Source: Winogradskyella psychrotolerans RS-3
GTDB taxonomy: Bacteria; Bacteroidota; Bacteroidia; Flavobacteriales; Flavobacteriaceae
Direction of reading: 5' to 3'
Length of the DNA stretch: 64,000 bases
Assembly (NCBI RefSeq): GCF_000427335.1
Contig: NZ_ATMR01000089.1
Span: 1 to 64,000 of the forward strand
A model generated the notes under the pieces. The model was not told where the DNA came from. It worked only from the letters and a program-made list of their open reading frames with translations, and searched no databases. A program made the translations under genes and the position numbers. Of the stretch, positions 28,478-36,670 are shown piece after piece; the stretch's first letter is position 1, and each line of letters starts with the position of its first letter.

Positions 28478-29727
28478 ACGCACTCATAAAATCTGCAACC
28501 ATCGTTGATTCTAAAAGTGATTTTCACAATGAAACGGTTGATATTTTAATTGAAAAAGGTCGTATTTCCAAGATCGCTAAAGGCATTACCAATCCTAAAA
28601 ATTACAAAGAAATAAATCTAGACAACTTGCACGTGTCGCAAGGCTGGTTCGATAGCAGTGTATCTTTTGGTGAACCAGGTTACGAAGAACGCGAAACGAT
28701 ATCTAATGGTTTAAAAACAGCAGCCAATTCTGGTTTTACAGCAGTGGCATTGAATGCCAATTCTTTTCCTGTAATTGACAGCTATGCGGATATAACATTT
28801 GTAAAATCGAAAGCCCAAAATAATGCGGTAAGCCTCTACCCTATTGGTGCTTTAACGCAATTAAGTAAAGGTGAAGATTTAGCAGAATTATTTGATATGA
28901 CGAATGCTGGAGCCGTTGCTTTTTATGATTATCAAAACCCTATTTCGAATCCTAATCTTATGAAAATTGCGTTACAATACGCAAGTAATTTCGATGGTTT
29001 GGTTTGCTCTTTTCCACAAGAATCTAGAATTTCTGGACTCGGAGTCGTTAACGAACATATTAACAGTACCAAATTAGGATTAAAAGGAAATCCGGCTTTA
29101 GCGGAAGAATTACAAGTGGCTAGAGATTTATTTTTATTAGAATATACCGAAGGTAAACTTCATATTCCAACCATTTCTACTGCAAAATCCGTTGAACTGA
29201 TTAGAGCCGCAAAAGCTAAGAAGCTCGATGTAACATGTAGTGTTGCCATTCATAATTTAATCTTTACCGATGACGTTTTAGAGGACTTTGACACCAATTA
29301 CAAAGTGCTTCCTCCATTAAGAACCCAACCCGATTGTGATGCTTTAATTGAAGGATTAAAAGATGGCACTATTGATATGGTGACTACAGATCATAATCCT
29401 ATTGACATTGAACATAAGAAAATTGAATTCGATTATGCGAAATACGGAACTATCGGATTAGAATCTGCTTTTGGTGCGTTGCAAACATTATTTACAACTA
29501 AGAAAACCATAAGCCTTTTAACACAAGGAAAATCTAGATTTAGAATTTCAGATACCAGCATTAATGAAGGTGAAATTGCTGATTTAACAATGTTTAATCC
29601 TGACACTACTTACGAGTTTAGCATTAATAATATTACATCGCGCTCTAAGAATAGTGCGTTTTTGGGAACAGCACTAAAAGGTAAAACTTATGGCATCATC
29701 GCTAACGATATAATTGTTTTAAAATAA
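28474..29727 (+). CDS. Dihydroorotase-like amidohydrolase, probably non-catalytic
   Basis: 417 residues with the full type I dihydroorotase fold: a start such as ALIKSATIVDSKSD, an ending NNITSRSKNSAFLGTALKGK, and NPALAEELQVARDLFLLEYT in the middle. Metal and substrate ligands are lost. The usual DxHxR motif reads FDSSVSFGEPG (about residues 60-70), and the usual HIxHxST reads HIPTIST (about 229-235); only the later Asp in TTDHNP remains. Relatives with such losses act as non-catalytic partners of true enzymes in other bacteria. It is translationally coupled to the BatA-like gene (ATGA) and to the next gene (TAATG). The label dihydroorotase is fair by family, doubtful by activity. Confidence 0.85.
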   Translation: MNALIKSATIVDSKSDFHNETVDILIEKGRISKIAKGITNPKNYKEINLDNLHVSQGWFDSSVSFGEPGYEERETISNGLKTAANSGFTAVALNANSFPVIDSYADITFVKSKAQNNAVSLYPIGALTQLSKGEDLAELFDMTNAGAVAFYDYQNPISNPNLMKIALQYASNFDGLVCSFPQESRISGLGVVNEHINSTKLGLKGNPALAEELQVARDLFLLEYTEGKLHIPTISTAKSVELIRAAKAKKLDVTCSVAIHNLIFTDDVLEDFDTNYKVLPPLRTQPDCDALIEGLKDGTIDMVTTDHNPIDIEHKKIEFDYAKYGTIGLESAFGALQTLFTTKKTISLLTQGKSRFRISDTSINEGEIADLTMFNPDTTYEFSINNITSRSKNSAFLGTALKGKTYGIIANDIIVLK

Positions 29728-30062
29728 TGGATCAAAACACAATAGACGAAGGTAAAACGTTAGGTTTAGTAGCTTACTTAACCTTAATTGGTACGTTGAT
29801 TGCCTTTTTTATGAATAGAGAAAAACCTAATTCATTTACAGCTTTTCATATTAGACAAGGCTTAGGCTTAGGTTTATTACAGCTTTTAATAGGCAATTTA
29901 GTAGTAGGTTATAATGGAGAAATAATGATTAGCTATTCGTTCTGGATGTTTTTTTCTGTTTTATTTCTTTATGGGCTTTTTGGAGCGATTACAGGAAAAT
30001 TGAACAAAATTCCTTTAATTGGAGACTTTTTTCAAAAAATTTTTAAATCAATTGGTCAATAA
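29727..30062 (+). CDS. DUF4870-like small membrane protein
   Basis: 111 residues with three hydrophobic helices (about 12-28, 48-64 and 70-88) and the family-like phrase FTAFHIRQGLGLGLLQLLIG. The stop of the previous gene and this start share one base (TAATG), so the genes are coupled. Homologues are sometimes called import component proteins, without clear proof. Function unknown. Confidence 0.75.
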   Translation: MDQNTIDEGKTLGLVAYLTLIGTLIAFFMNREKPNSFTAFHIRQGLGLGLLQLLIGNLVVGYNGEIMISYSFWMFFSVLFLYGLFGAITGKLNKIPLIGDFFQKIFKSIGQ

Positions 30063-30064
30063 AC

Positions 30065-30709
30065 ATGTCAAAACTACACTATATCACTAGACCTTCTTCG
30101 CTTAAAGAAAACGCACCACTTTTAATAATGTGTCATGGTTACGGCAGTGATGAAAATGATTTATTTTCTTTTGCTTCAGAATTGCCAGAAGAATTAATGA
30201 TTATCTCATTGAGAGCTCCGTACGCCATGCAACCTTATGGAAATGCGTGGTATGCCATAAATTTTGATGCCGATAAAGGCAAATGGAGTGATAATGAGCA
30301 AGCGAAACAGTCGGTAGCTTTAATAGCTGAATTTGTTGATTATGCTTGTGGAACCTATAACGTAGATCCAAAAAACGTGACCCTATTAGGGTTCAGTCAA
30401 GGTACTATCTTAAGTTATGCCGTCGCATTAACTTACCCTGAAAAAGTAAAGAATATAGTCGCTTTAAGTGGTTATATTAATGAAGATATTATACCAGATT
30501 CTATAGAAGAAAGTGCAGTTTCACATTTAAATTTCTTTTGTTCTCATGGTTCTGTAGACCAAGTGATTCCGGTGGATTGGGCTCAAAAAGCACCTTTGTT
30601 TTTAAAAGCTTTGAATATTAATTGTGTGTATACAGAATACCCTGTTGGTCATGGCGTTGCACCACAGAATTTCTTTGATTTAAAAGCGTGGTTGCTTAAG
30701 CATATCTAA
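30065..30709 (+). CDS. Alpha/beta-hydrolase, phospholipase/carboxylesterase family
   Basis: 214-residue cytoplasmic esterase of the Abhydrolase_2 group (YpfH and acyl-protein thioesterase relatives). Key positions: oxyanion region MCHGYGSDENDLF, nucleophile elbow GFSQGT (about residues 118-123), an Asp in SHGSVDQVIP and the His in YPVGHGVAP. It begins two bases after the DUF4870-like stop, the fourth gene of a tight run. Its stop overlaps the convergent coiled-coil gene by 4 bases. The substrate is unknown. Confidence 0.88.
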   Translation: MSKLHYITRPSSLKENAPLLIMCHGYGSDENDLFSFASELPEELMIISLRAPYAMQPYGNAWYAINFDADKGKWSDNEQAKQSVALIAEFVDYACGTYNVDPKNVTLLGFSQGTILSYAVALTYPEKVKNIVALSGYINEDIIPDSIEESAVSHLNFFCSHGSVDQVIPVDWAQKAPLFLKALNINCVYTEYPVGHGVAPQNFFDLKAWLLKHI

Positions 30710-31212
30710 TTTAATTTAGGATATAAAAAATACTCAACCAATTTATATTTAAGGTCGTTATTTTCATCTATAGAATAGGTTAGAAAAATTTCGCCCCATA
30801 ATGCACCATCTGTAAAATTGGCTACAATCCATTTATGATTCATTACCCTAACTTTATTAATCAATAATTTAGAATCTGTAGTGGATACATAAGGAACCAT
30901 TGGGTGATCTTCCCCCTCATAATCATTCATGTTATAAAGTCCTTCTACAATAGCAGGAATGAGTTGTTCTGTATCATAGCCTAAAGCTTCAAAATAATTA
31001 TAAGCATCTTCATTTCTATCGATGCTAAAATAACTCAACTCAAAGTTTTGTTCTTCTAACGTTTTTATAGTCTGTTCTTTTTCGGCAACCTTAGCCTTAA
31101 CTTTTACAATATCCGCTTCGTATTTATCAATAATATTTTTTGAATTCACATATTGAAAAACGAGTAACAATAGTGAGAAAATGAATAAGTACATTAACAG
31201 TTTATTCTTCAT
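30706..31212 (-). CDS. Membrane-anchored coiled-coil protein, unknown function
   Basis: 168 residues. An N-terminal signal anchor (about 5-22) is followed by a heptad-like charged helix (NIIDKYEADIVKVKAKVAEK onward, about residues 26-58), then a compact globular part rich in Tyr, Asp and Trp (YNYFEALGYDTEQLIP and FTDGALWGEIFLTYSIDE). The globular part is probably periplasmic. It lies 2 bases after the MBL-fold gene on minus and is probably co-transcribed. No family recognised. Confidence 0.7.
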   Translation of the reverse strand: MKNKLLMYLFIFSLLLLVFQYVNSKNIIDKYEADIVKVKAKVAEKEQTIKTLEEQNFELSYFSIDRNEDAYNYFEALGYDTEQLIPAIVEGLYNMNDYEGEDHPMVPYVSTTDSKLLINKVRVMNHKWIVANFTDGALWGEIFLTYSIDENNDLKYKLVEYFLYPKLN

Positions 31213-31214
31213 AT

Positions 31215-31976
31215 CTAAATGGTAATTTGTAAGTTATCGTAAGCTAAAAAAACGTTCTTTGGTAATATTTGTTGTACATCATCATGAAACCCTAATAGGT
31301 GACTGATATGTGTTAAATAAGCGCGCTTAGGTTTTACACGCGCAATAAAATCTAAGGCTTCTTCTAAATTAAAATGGGAAATATGTGGTTTTATTCGCAA
31401 AGCATTTACTACCAATACATCCAAATTCTGAAGCTTTTCAATTTCAGAATCAGCAATCGTTTTCATATCTGTTAAGTATGCAAACTTATGAAATCGGTAA
31501 CCAAAAACCTGAAGTTTATAATGTAAACCATCAATAGGAACAACATTGAGATTTCCTGCTAAAAATGGTTCGTTCTTAACTTCATTTTTAGTGACACTAG
31601 GCACACCTGGATACTTATTTTCTGTAGCAAAAATATAATCAAAACGTTTTTCTAATGCTTTAAAAACACGTTGATGTGCATACAGATCTATATCTCCTTG
31701 TCTGAAAAAGAATGGTCGAATATCATCTAATCCCATCGTATGATCTGCATGTTCATGGGTAAAAATGATACCATCAATTTTAGAAACGTTCGCCCTAAGC
31801 ATTTGCTGTCTAAAATCTGGACCACAATCAACCACAAAAGTAAAATCATCCCATTCTACTAATATTGAAACACGTAAGCGTTTATCTTTAGGGTTTTCAC
31901 TTAAACATACAGGATGATCGCTTCCTATAATTGGAATTCCTTGTGATGTGCCTGTTCCTAAAAATGTAATTTTCAA
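31215..31976 (-). CDS. MBL-fold metallohydrolase, PhnP-like phosphodiesterase
   Basis: 253 residues. Metal ligands are in FTHEHADHTMGLDDIRPFF (HxHxDH), with an upstream FVVDCGPDFRQQMLR, YLTDMKTIAD and a late THISHLLGFH. The GTSQGIPIIGS start and the DDIRPFF phrase are typical of PhnP, which opens 5-phosphoribosyl 1,2-cyclic phosphate. No other phosphonate genes are in the window, so the natural substrate may differ (another cyclic phosphodiester). The neighbouring 168-residue membrane gene is unrelated in sequence. Confidence 0.85.
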   Translation of the reverse strand: MKITFLGTGTSQGIPIIGSDHPVCLSENPKDKRLRVSILVEWDDFTFVVDCGPDFRQQMLRANVSKIDGIIFTHEHADHTMGLDDIRPFFFRQGDIDLYAHQRVFKALEKRFDYIFATENKYPGVPSVTKNEVKNEPFLAGNLNVVPIDGLHYKLQVFGYRFHKFAYLTDMKTIADSEIEKLQNLDVLVVNALRIKPHISHFNLEEALDFIARVKPKRAYLTHISHLLGFHDDVQQILPKNVFLAYDNLQITI

Positions 31977-32125
31977 TATGCTTTAGTTTTATGAAATTAC
32001 TCCGAATTGACAACCCCTTAAAAAACAGTCTTATTTCCTTTAGATATCATCATAAAGTAGAAAAATAACCCATTCAATTATTATATTTTCAATTTGGAGA
32101 TCCGATGACAAAAATAAACTTATTT

Positions 32126-32155
32126 TTTGTTTGCAATAGTAAAACAGTACCTTTG
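32126..32155 (+). promoter_or_regulatory. Strong Bacteroidota promoter TTTG-N18-TACCTTTG
   Basis: A -33 TTTG (32126-32129) and an exact -7 TAnnTTTG (32148-32155) separated by 18 bases, ending 26 bases before the ATG of the 484-residue protein gene. One of the best two-part promoters in the window. Confidence 0.75.
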
Positions 32156-32180
32156 CTAAAACGATGCATACCCAATATCT

Positions 32181-33635
32181 ATGAAGGACATAACGTACAC
32201 TGGTGACTCAGATTTCGAAAATATACCGTCGCTAAAAGACAAAGCTTTACGTATTAATCTTAATGCTGACATTTACGGTACGTTTTCTGAAATTGGAGCA
32301 GGACAAGAGACTGTACGTCATTTTTTTAGAGCTGGAGGTGCTTCTGGTACCATTGCAAAAGCGATGTCTGCTTACGATAAAGATTTTAGTGATGCTATTT
32401 ACGGAATTGAAGATGATAAGCGCTATGTAACTGAAGCGAGACTTCGTAAGATGTTAAATCACGAAGTGAACTTAATGGAAGAGCGTATTACCAGAGAGAA
32501 ACATCCGAACAAAATATTTTTCTCTTATGCGAATACTGTTACAACCATTGATTTTGCTAAGCAATATAAAGGCCATGGTTGGGTTGGTATAAAATATCAA
32601 GTGGGACCAAACCAAGAGTATAATGATATAATTATTCACGTTCGTTTTAAGGAAAATGACGCACGTTTACAACAAGAAACACTTGGTAAATTAGGAACTA
32701 ACTTAATTTATGGTGCCTTTTACAAATACAATCAACCTCGTAAATTATTACGTTATTTATACGATCACTTAGATAAAGATCAGTTAGAAATTGATACCAT
32801 CAACTTCTCTGGTCCCGTTTTTAAAAATGTAGATAACCGCCTAATGAGTCTTCAACTTGTTAAAAATGGAATGACAGATGCCGTAATGTTTGCTCCAGAT
32901 GGCAATAACGTTTTACCGGCTCGTGTACTTTATAAAAAGAATATTTTAACATTAAGAGGTAGTTTTAGACCTGTAACTAAAGTCAATATGGACATGTTTG
33001 AGAAATCTTACGAAATGTTCATTAAAGAAAATAAGGTCGAAAAAGAAAAAACACAAGTTATTTTCGAAATCACATTATCTAACCTAAGAGCTGAAGGTAA
33101 AATTGACGAGCAAGATTTTATGGATCGTGCTAAACTCTTATGTTCTTTAGGGCAAACGGTATTGATTTCTAACTTCCAAGAATATTATAAATTAGTAGAA
33201 TACTTCTCTCAATACTCAAGAGCTCGAATGGGATTAGCCATGGGAGTAAATAACCTCGTTGATATTTTTGATGAAAAATATTATCGCCATTTAAGTGGAG
33301 GTATTTTAGAAGCCTTTGGTAAATTATTTTACAAGGATTTACGCGTGTATTTATATCCAATGGTAAATGAGGATAATAGCTTAACTACTAGTGAAAATCT
33401 TAAAGTACATCCTCGTATGAAAGAACTTTACAAGTTCTTTAAATACAATGGTAAAGTAGTTGACATTACGGATTATGACGCCTCTAACCTATCTGTTTTC
33501 TCAAGAACAGTTCTTAAAATGATTGTGGACAATGAAAAAGGATGGGAAAAAATGTTACCAGAAGGTGTGTCAAAATTAATTAAAGAAAAGAGCTTATTTG
33601 GTTGTGAATCAGAAGAGGTTATGCATAAAAATTGA
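32181..33635 (+). CDS. Conserved protein of unknown function (484 residues)
   Basis: 484-residue soluble protein with no signal peptide, beta-barrel or transporter motifs. I recall relatives labelled TonB-dependent receptor or nicotinate-nucleotide adenylyltransferase; neither fits the sequence (no plug, no HxGH). Conserved-looking phrases include SEIGAGQETVRHFFRAGGAS, FSYANTVTTIDF, HGWVGIKYQ and MFAPDGNNVLPARVLY. The AGQETVRHFFRAGGASGT region has the look of a phosphate- or nucleotide-binding loop but is no named motif. It has its own strong promoter and ends at a perfect terminator, so it is monocistronic and probably well expressed. Confidence 0.85.
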   Translation: MKDITYTGDSDFENIPSLKDKALRINLNADIYGTFSEIGAGQETVRHFFRAGGASGTIAKAMSAYDKDFSDAIYGIEDDKRYVTEARLRKMLNHEVNLMEERITREKHPNKIFFSYANTVTTIDFAKQYKGHGWVGIKYQVGPNQEYNDIIIHVRFKENDARLQQETLGKLGTNLIYGAFYKYNQPRKLLRYLYDHLDKDQLEIDTINFSGPVFKNVDNRLMSLQLVKNGMTDAVMFAPDGNNVLPARVLYKKNILTLRGSFRPVTKVNMDMFEKSYEMFIKENKVEKEKTQVIFEITLSNLRAEGKIDEQDFMDRAKLLCSLGQTVLISNFQEYYKLVEYFSQYSRARMGLAMGVNNLVDIFDEKYYRHLSGGILEAFGKLFYKDLRVYLYPMVNEDNSLTTSENLKVHPRMKELYKFFKYNGKVVDITDYDASNLSVFSRTVLKMIVDNEKGWEKMLPEGVSKLIKEKSLFGCESEEVMHKN

Positions 33636-33652
33636 AGTTAAAAACACATAAT

Positions 33653-33704
33653 AAAAAAAGCGACCTTTCATCTACTAAACGTAGTATAATGGTCGCTTTT
33701 TTTT
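33653..33704. terminator. Bidirectional rho-independent terminator
   Basis: 13-bp stem AAAAAAAGCGACC / GGTCGCTTTTTTT with a nested CTAC/GTAG inner stem, lying between the 484-residue protein gene and convergent bcp. Confidence 0.9.
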
Positions 33705-33717
33705 GTTCAATATTGTC

Positions 33718-34173
33718 TTATTCTCCTAATATCTGCTCTGCATGAGCTTTCGTTTTCACCTTTGAAATAACATCTTCTATAACACCATTTTCATCTATAA
33801 TAAATGTAGTGCGGTGAATACCATCATATTCTTTTCCCATAAATTTCTTTGGCCCCCAAACTCCGAAAGCTTCAATGACAGCTTTATCTTCATCTGCTAA
33901 TAATGGATATTGAAATTCGTATTTATTCTTAAAATTAGATTGCCTTTTAGCACTATCTGCGCTTACTCCCAAAATCTCATAACCCTGAGTTTTAAAACGC
34001 TCGTAGTTATCATTTAGGTTACAAGCCTCTGCAGTACAACCTGGCGTACTCGCTTTAGGATAAAAAAATACAACTAATTTCTTGCCTTTATAATCGGATA
34101 ATGAGACCGTATTTCCAAGTTCGTCTTTTGCTGTAAAATCTGGTGCCTTATCTCCTACTTTTAAATGTGTCAT
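33718..34173 (-). CDS. bcp: Thioredoxin-dependent peroxiredoxin Bcp
   Basis: 151 residues from the ATG at 34173; the reading frame stays open further upstream but that part is not peroxiredoxin-like and runs into nth. Cytoplasmic peroxidase that reduces hydrogen peroxide and organic peroxides using thioredoxin. Motifs: LKVGDKAPDFTAKDE, the active site FFYPKASTPGCTAEACNL with peroxidatic Cys about residue 44 and a second Cys five residues later (1-Cys/atypical 2-Cys BCP pattern), and GVWGPKKFMGKEYDGIHRTTF (split: WGPKKFMG, HRTTFIID). Divergent from nth, 46 bases apart. Confidence 0.95.
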   Translation of the reverse strand: MTHLKVGDKAPDFTAKDELGNTVSLSDYKGKKLVVFFYPKASTPGCTAEACNLNDNYERFKTQGYEILGVSADSAKRQSNFKNKYEFQYPLLADEDKAVIEAFGVWGPKKFMGKEYDGIHRTTFIIDENGVIEDVISKVKTKAHAEQILGE

Positions 34174-34180
34174 AATTACG

Positions 34181-34188
34181 TAAATTTG
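34181..34188 (+). promoter_or_regulatory. -7 box (TAAATTTG) of nth
   Basis: Exact TAnnTTTG in the bcp/nth gap, 31 bases before the nth ATG. No -33 match. Confidence 0.5.
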
Positions 34189-34219
34189 TATTAAATCTCT
34201 GATTAGGTAAAAATACAAA

Positions 34220-34879
34220 ATGACTAAACAAGAAAAAGTAAATTTCGTTATAAATACATTGTATAAATTATATCCTGAAATTCCGGTTCCACTAGACCAT
34301 AAGGATCCATATACATTGTTGATTGCCGTTTTAATGTCTGCGCAAAGTACAGATGTACGCGTTAATAAAATAACACCATTATTATTTGAGCGTGCAGACA
34401 ACCCTTACGATATGATTAAGTTGAGTGTTGAAGAGATTAGAGAGATCATAAAACCTGTTGGCTTATCTCCTATGAAAAGCAAAGGTATTCACGGGTTATC
34501 ACATATTTTAATTGACAAACATAATGGCGAAGTTCCAAAAACCTACGAAGATTTAGAGGAACTACCTGCTGTTGGACATAAGACTGCTGCTGTGGTGTTA
34601 TCACAGGCCTTTGGTATACCTGCATTTCCTGTAGATACACATATTCATCGCTTAATGTACCGTTGGAATTTAACCAATGGTAAAAACGTGGTGCAAACTG
34701 AAAAAGATGCTAAACGTATATTTCCGGAAGAACTTTGGAACGACCTCCATCTTCAAATTATATGGTATGGCAGACAATATTCACCTGCTCGTGGTTGGGA
34801 CTTAGAAAAAGATATTATTACGAAGACTATTGGTAGAAAATCGGTTTTGGATGACTATTATAAGAAGAAGAAGAAATAG
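34220..34879 (+). CDS. nth: Endonuclease III lacking the iron-sulfur cluster motif
   Basis: 219 residues of the HhH-GPD family. DNA glycosylase/AP lyase that removes oxidised pyrimidines. The helix-hairpin-helix ELPAVGHKTAAVV carries the catalytic Lys121, and PVDTHIHRLMYRW carries Asp139, equivalent to E. coli Lys120 and Asp138. MSAQSTDVRVNKITPLLF and the C-terminal IIWYGRQYSPARGW are also typical of the Bacteroidota subgroup. The classic C-x6-C-x2-C-x5-C cluster loop is absent; the protein has no cysteine at all, ending in a Lys-rich tail. It is otherwise complete, so the cluster is dispensable here. Confidence 0.93.
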   Translation: MTKQEKVNFVINTLYKLYPEIPVPLDHKDPYTLLIAVLMSAQSTDVRVNKITPLLFERADNPYDMIKLSVEEIREIIKPVGLSPMKSKGIHGLSHILIDKHNGEVPKTYEDLEELPAVGHKTAAVVLSQAFGIPAFPVDTHIHRLMYRWNLTNGKNVVQTEKDAKRIFPEELWNDLHLQIIWYGRQYSPARGWDLEKDIITKTIGRKSVLDDYYKKKKK

Positions 34880-34881
34880 TT

Positions 34882-34937
34882 TTCAGTATTCAGTGTTCAG
34901 TATTCAGTGTTCAGTATTCAGTGTTCAGTATTCAGTG
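34882..34937. repeat. Tandem array, 14-mer TTCAGTATTCAGTG x4 (eight heptamers)
   Basis: Four perfect copies of a 14-base unit, itself two heptamers TTCAGTA and TTCAGTG, giving eight alternating heptamers. It begins two bases after the nth stop codon. Direct repeats without spacers, so not a CRISPR. Confidence 0.95.
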
Positions 34938-35020
34938 TTTCGATTGTAGCTAGAACCTTCATAGAAATTAAATAGGTGCATTGGTACAATTTTTGATACC
35001 TTATCAAAAACCATCAATCA

Positions 35021-35572
35021 ATGAAAAAACTAATCATTCTCCTTTTAGCATTTGTTGTTACTTCTTGTATTCCGGTGAAAGTTGCACCTAAATTTAAGAA
35101 TCAAGATTACAAGGTAATGCTGGCTAAGAAGTTTCAAAAGAAAATGCCCAGAGAAACAGCTTTCATTTTCAAAGACTCAAAAGATGCCGAGGAATTCTAC
35201 AATTACATCAATAAAAAATACAGATTAAATGATATTGATGTTGGCTACAACGTCCCTTTTCAACTCAATGGAGAAACCCTTTATTTATCTTATCATGAGG
35301 CTGAACGCACTGATAAAAAAGTAAATCTTCCGTTGGCTATGATTGATGCAAAACGAGAAAGTAATGGGAATTCACCCTTATTTGAAGGTAATTATTCAAG
35401 CAGAACAGGTCATTGGTATATCATTCTAACAGTTTATGACGAAAACATTAAAAACTGTTTAAGAGACAAACATCCTTTAAAAGAAAAGACCATTCAATAT
35501 TTAAAAGACTTAAAGCAAGAATATCTTACCACTCAAAACTACGAAGAGTTGCTTTTAACAAAAAAATCCTAA
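35021..35572 (+). CDS. Putative lipoprotein, unknown function
   Basis: 183 residues. The signal peptide ends in a lipobox (VVTSCIPV, Cys16), so the protein should be lipid-anchored in the periplasm. The mature part is charged, with FKDSKDAEEFYNYINKKY and a C-terminal helical stretch (PLKEKTIQYLKDLKQEYL). No family recognised. The terminator at 35562 overlaps its last codons. Confidence 0.75.
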   Translation: MKKLIILLLAFVVTSCIPVKVAPKFKNQDYKVMLAKKFQKKMPRETAFIFKDSKDAEEFYNYINKKYRLNDIDVGYNVPFQLNGETLYLSYHEAERTDKKVNLPLAMIDAKRESNGNSPLFEGNYSSRTGHWYIILTVYDENIKNCLRDKHPLKEKTIQYLKDLKQEYLTTQNYEELLLTKKS

Positions 35573-35593
35573 TGCTTTCACATCAGGATTTTT
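35562..35593. terminator. Bidirectional terminator overlapping the lipoprotein stop
   Basis: AAAAATCCTAATG / CATCAGGATTTTT, 12 of 13 pairs (a G-U pair in minus-strand RNA), 6-base loop. It serves the lipoprotein gene on plus and the small ORF after the sigma-factor gene on minus; the small ORF stop (35594) abuts it. Confidence 0.8.
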
Positions 35594-35737
35594 CTAATTT
35601 AGAAGCGCTTCAAACTTCAATTTATTATAATCTATAACACTTAAAGCTTTTGAGTAATTCAAAAGGAAACGTATTGTTTCATCTTTTGGTATTAGGTTAT
35701 TATGCTTTGGGGAAGCATGAGAGTAAATTTTTGCCAT
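35594..35737 (-). CDS. Small ORF (47 residues) downstream of the sigma factor gene
   Basis: 47 codons beginning MAKIYSHASPKHNNLIPKDE and ending with a hydrophobic, basic-acidic helix-like stretch (TIRFLLNYSKALSVIDYNKL, then KFEALLN). It begins 57 bases after the sigma-factor stop and ends exactly at the terminator, so it fills the end of that operon. Coding is supported by context and a plausible amphipathic profile; it was not tested by comparison. It may be a conserved flavobacterial small protein, but that is my recollection rather than something measured. Confidence 0.6.
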   Translation of the reverse strand: MAKIYSHASPKHNNLIPKDETIRFLLNYSKALSVIDYNKLKFEALLN

Positions 35738-35794
35738 TTTAACAATTTAAGAGTTTATATATAGCAAAAACGCACTTCTACACACTTTATTGTA

Positions 35795-36379
35795 TTAATT
35801 AGTTAAAATGATATTGTTTTGATCGATTACTTTACGCATATTAATTAAGGCATAACGCATTCTTCCTAAAGCCGTATTGATGCTTACACCTGTACGCTCA
35901 GAGATTTCTTTAAAACTCATATCTTGGTACATTCGCATCAAAAGCACTTGTTTTTGATCTTCTGGTAATTCTTCAATAATACGTCTTACATCAGATTCTA
36001 CTTGGTCTTTTATAAGTACTTTTTCAGCATTTAAGGTAGAATCGCTTAGTACTGAAAAAATACTAAATTCGCCTGTATTATCGAATTTTGGCATACGACT
36101 ATTTTTTCTAAAATGATCAATAACCAAGTTATGAGCAATACGCATAACCCAAGGTAAAAATTTACCTTCTTCATTATATTTACCGCGTTTTAAATTCTTA
36201 ATAACCTTAATAAAGGTATCCTGAAAAACATCTTCAGTAATATCTCTATCATAAACTTTAGAATAAATGAAACTGTAAATTTTTTGCTTATGCCTTTCTA
36301 TTAAAATTGAAAGTGCATATTCATTACCATTAATATAGTTGCTGACCAACTCTGCGTCTTGGATAAGTTCTTTTTCCAT
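35795..36379 (-). CDS. ECF-type RNA polymerase sigma factor
   Basis: 194 residues with sigma region 2 (SIYSKVYDRDITEDVFQDTF split; key DITEDVFQDTFIKVIKNL and WVMRIAHNLVIDHFR) and region 4 (LPEDQKQVLLMRMYQDMSFK, EISERTGVSINTALGRMRYA). No anti-sigma gene follows; the only co-transcribed unit seen is the 47-residue ORF. A two-part promoter lies 110 bases upstream. The regulon cannot be inferred from this window. Confidence 0.9.
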   Translation of the reverse strand: MEKELIQDAELVSNYINGNEYALSILIERHKQKIYSFIYSKVYDRDITEDVFQDTFIKVIKNLKRGKYNEEGKFLPWVMRIAHNLVIDHFRKNSRMPKFDNTGEFSIFSVLSDSTLNAEKVLIKDQVESDVRRIIEELPEDQKQVLLMRMYQDMSFKEISERTGVSINTALGRMRYALINMRKVIDQNNIILTN

Positions 36380-36488
36380 AATAATTACTTTAGTTCTTAG
36401 CAGTTGCTTACTAAGTTTGGGGTTACTAGCTGTTTTCTAAAAGTAATATTATGCTATACGCAGATGTTTTTAAATTATGAATATGTTC

Positions 36489-36521
36489 CAAATATAACAA
36501 CAATCATTCCAATTAAACAAA
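36489..36521 (-). promoter_or_regulatory. Promoter of the sigma factor gene, TTTG-N21-TATATTTG
   Basis: CAAATATA (36489-36496) and CAAA (36518-36521) on plus read as TATATTTG and TTTG on minus, spaced 21 bases. The start codon is 110 bases downstream, so the mRNA has a roughly 100-base leader. Confidence 0.7.
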
Positions 36522-36662
36522 AAAAGGTGTAAAATTTAACATTTTATCGGATAAAGCACCCCTTTTACGGATGAAAATTAAATCTAATAATTGGCTCATA
36601 TTCCCGATACGATTGCGCTAACGAATTGTAGCAGTTATCTTAATCTTTATTTTGTATTATAG

Positions 36663-36670
36663 TATCTTTG
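36663..36670 (+). promoter_or_regulatory. -7 box (TATCTTTG) of uvrA
   Basis: Exact TAnnTTTG, ending 24 bases before the uvrA ATG. No -33 match. Confidence 0.6.

Noticed and set aside
32181-33635. Labels TonB-dependent receptor or nicotinate-nucleotide adenylyltransferase
   Set aside because: No signal peptide, plug domain or HxGH motif.
33718-34401. 227-residue form of Bcp
   Set aside because: The first 76 residues are not peroxiredoxin-like and overlap nth; the ATG at 34173 gives the family length.
34882-34937. Possible CRISPR-like repeat
   Set aside because: Direct tandem units with no spacers and no cas genes.
36541-36620. 16-codon ORF in the sigma/uvrA gap
   Set aside because: Too short and without any context signs.
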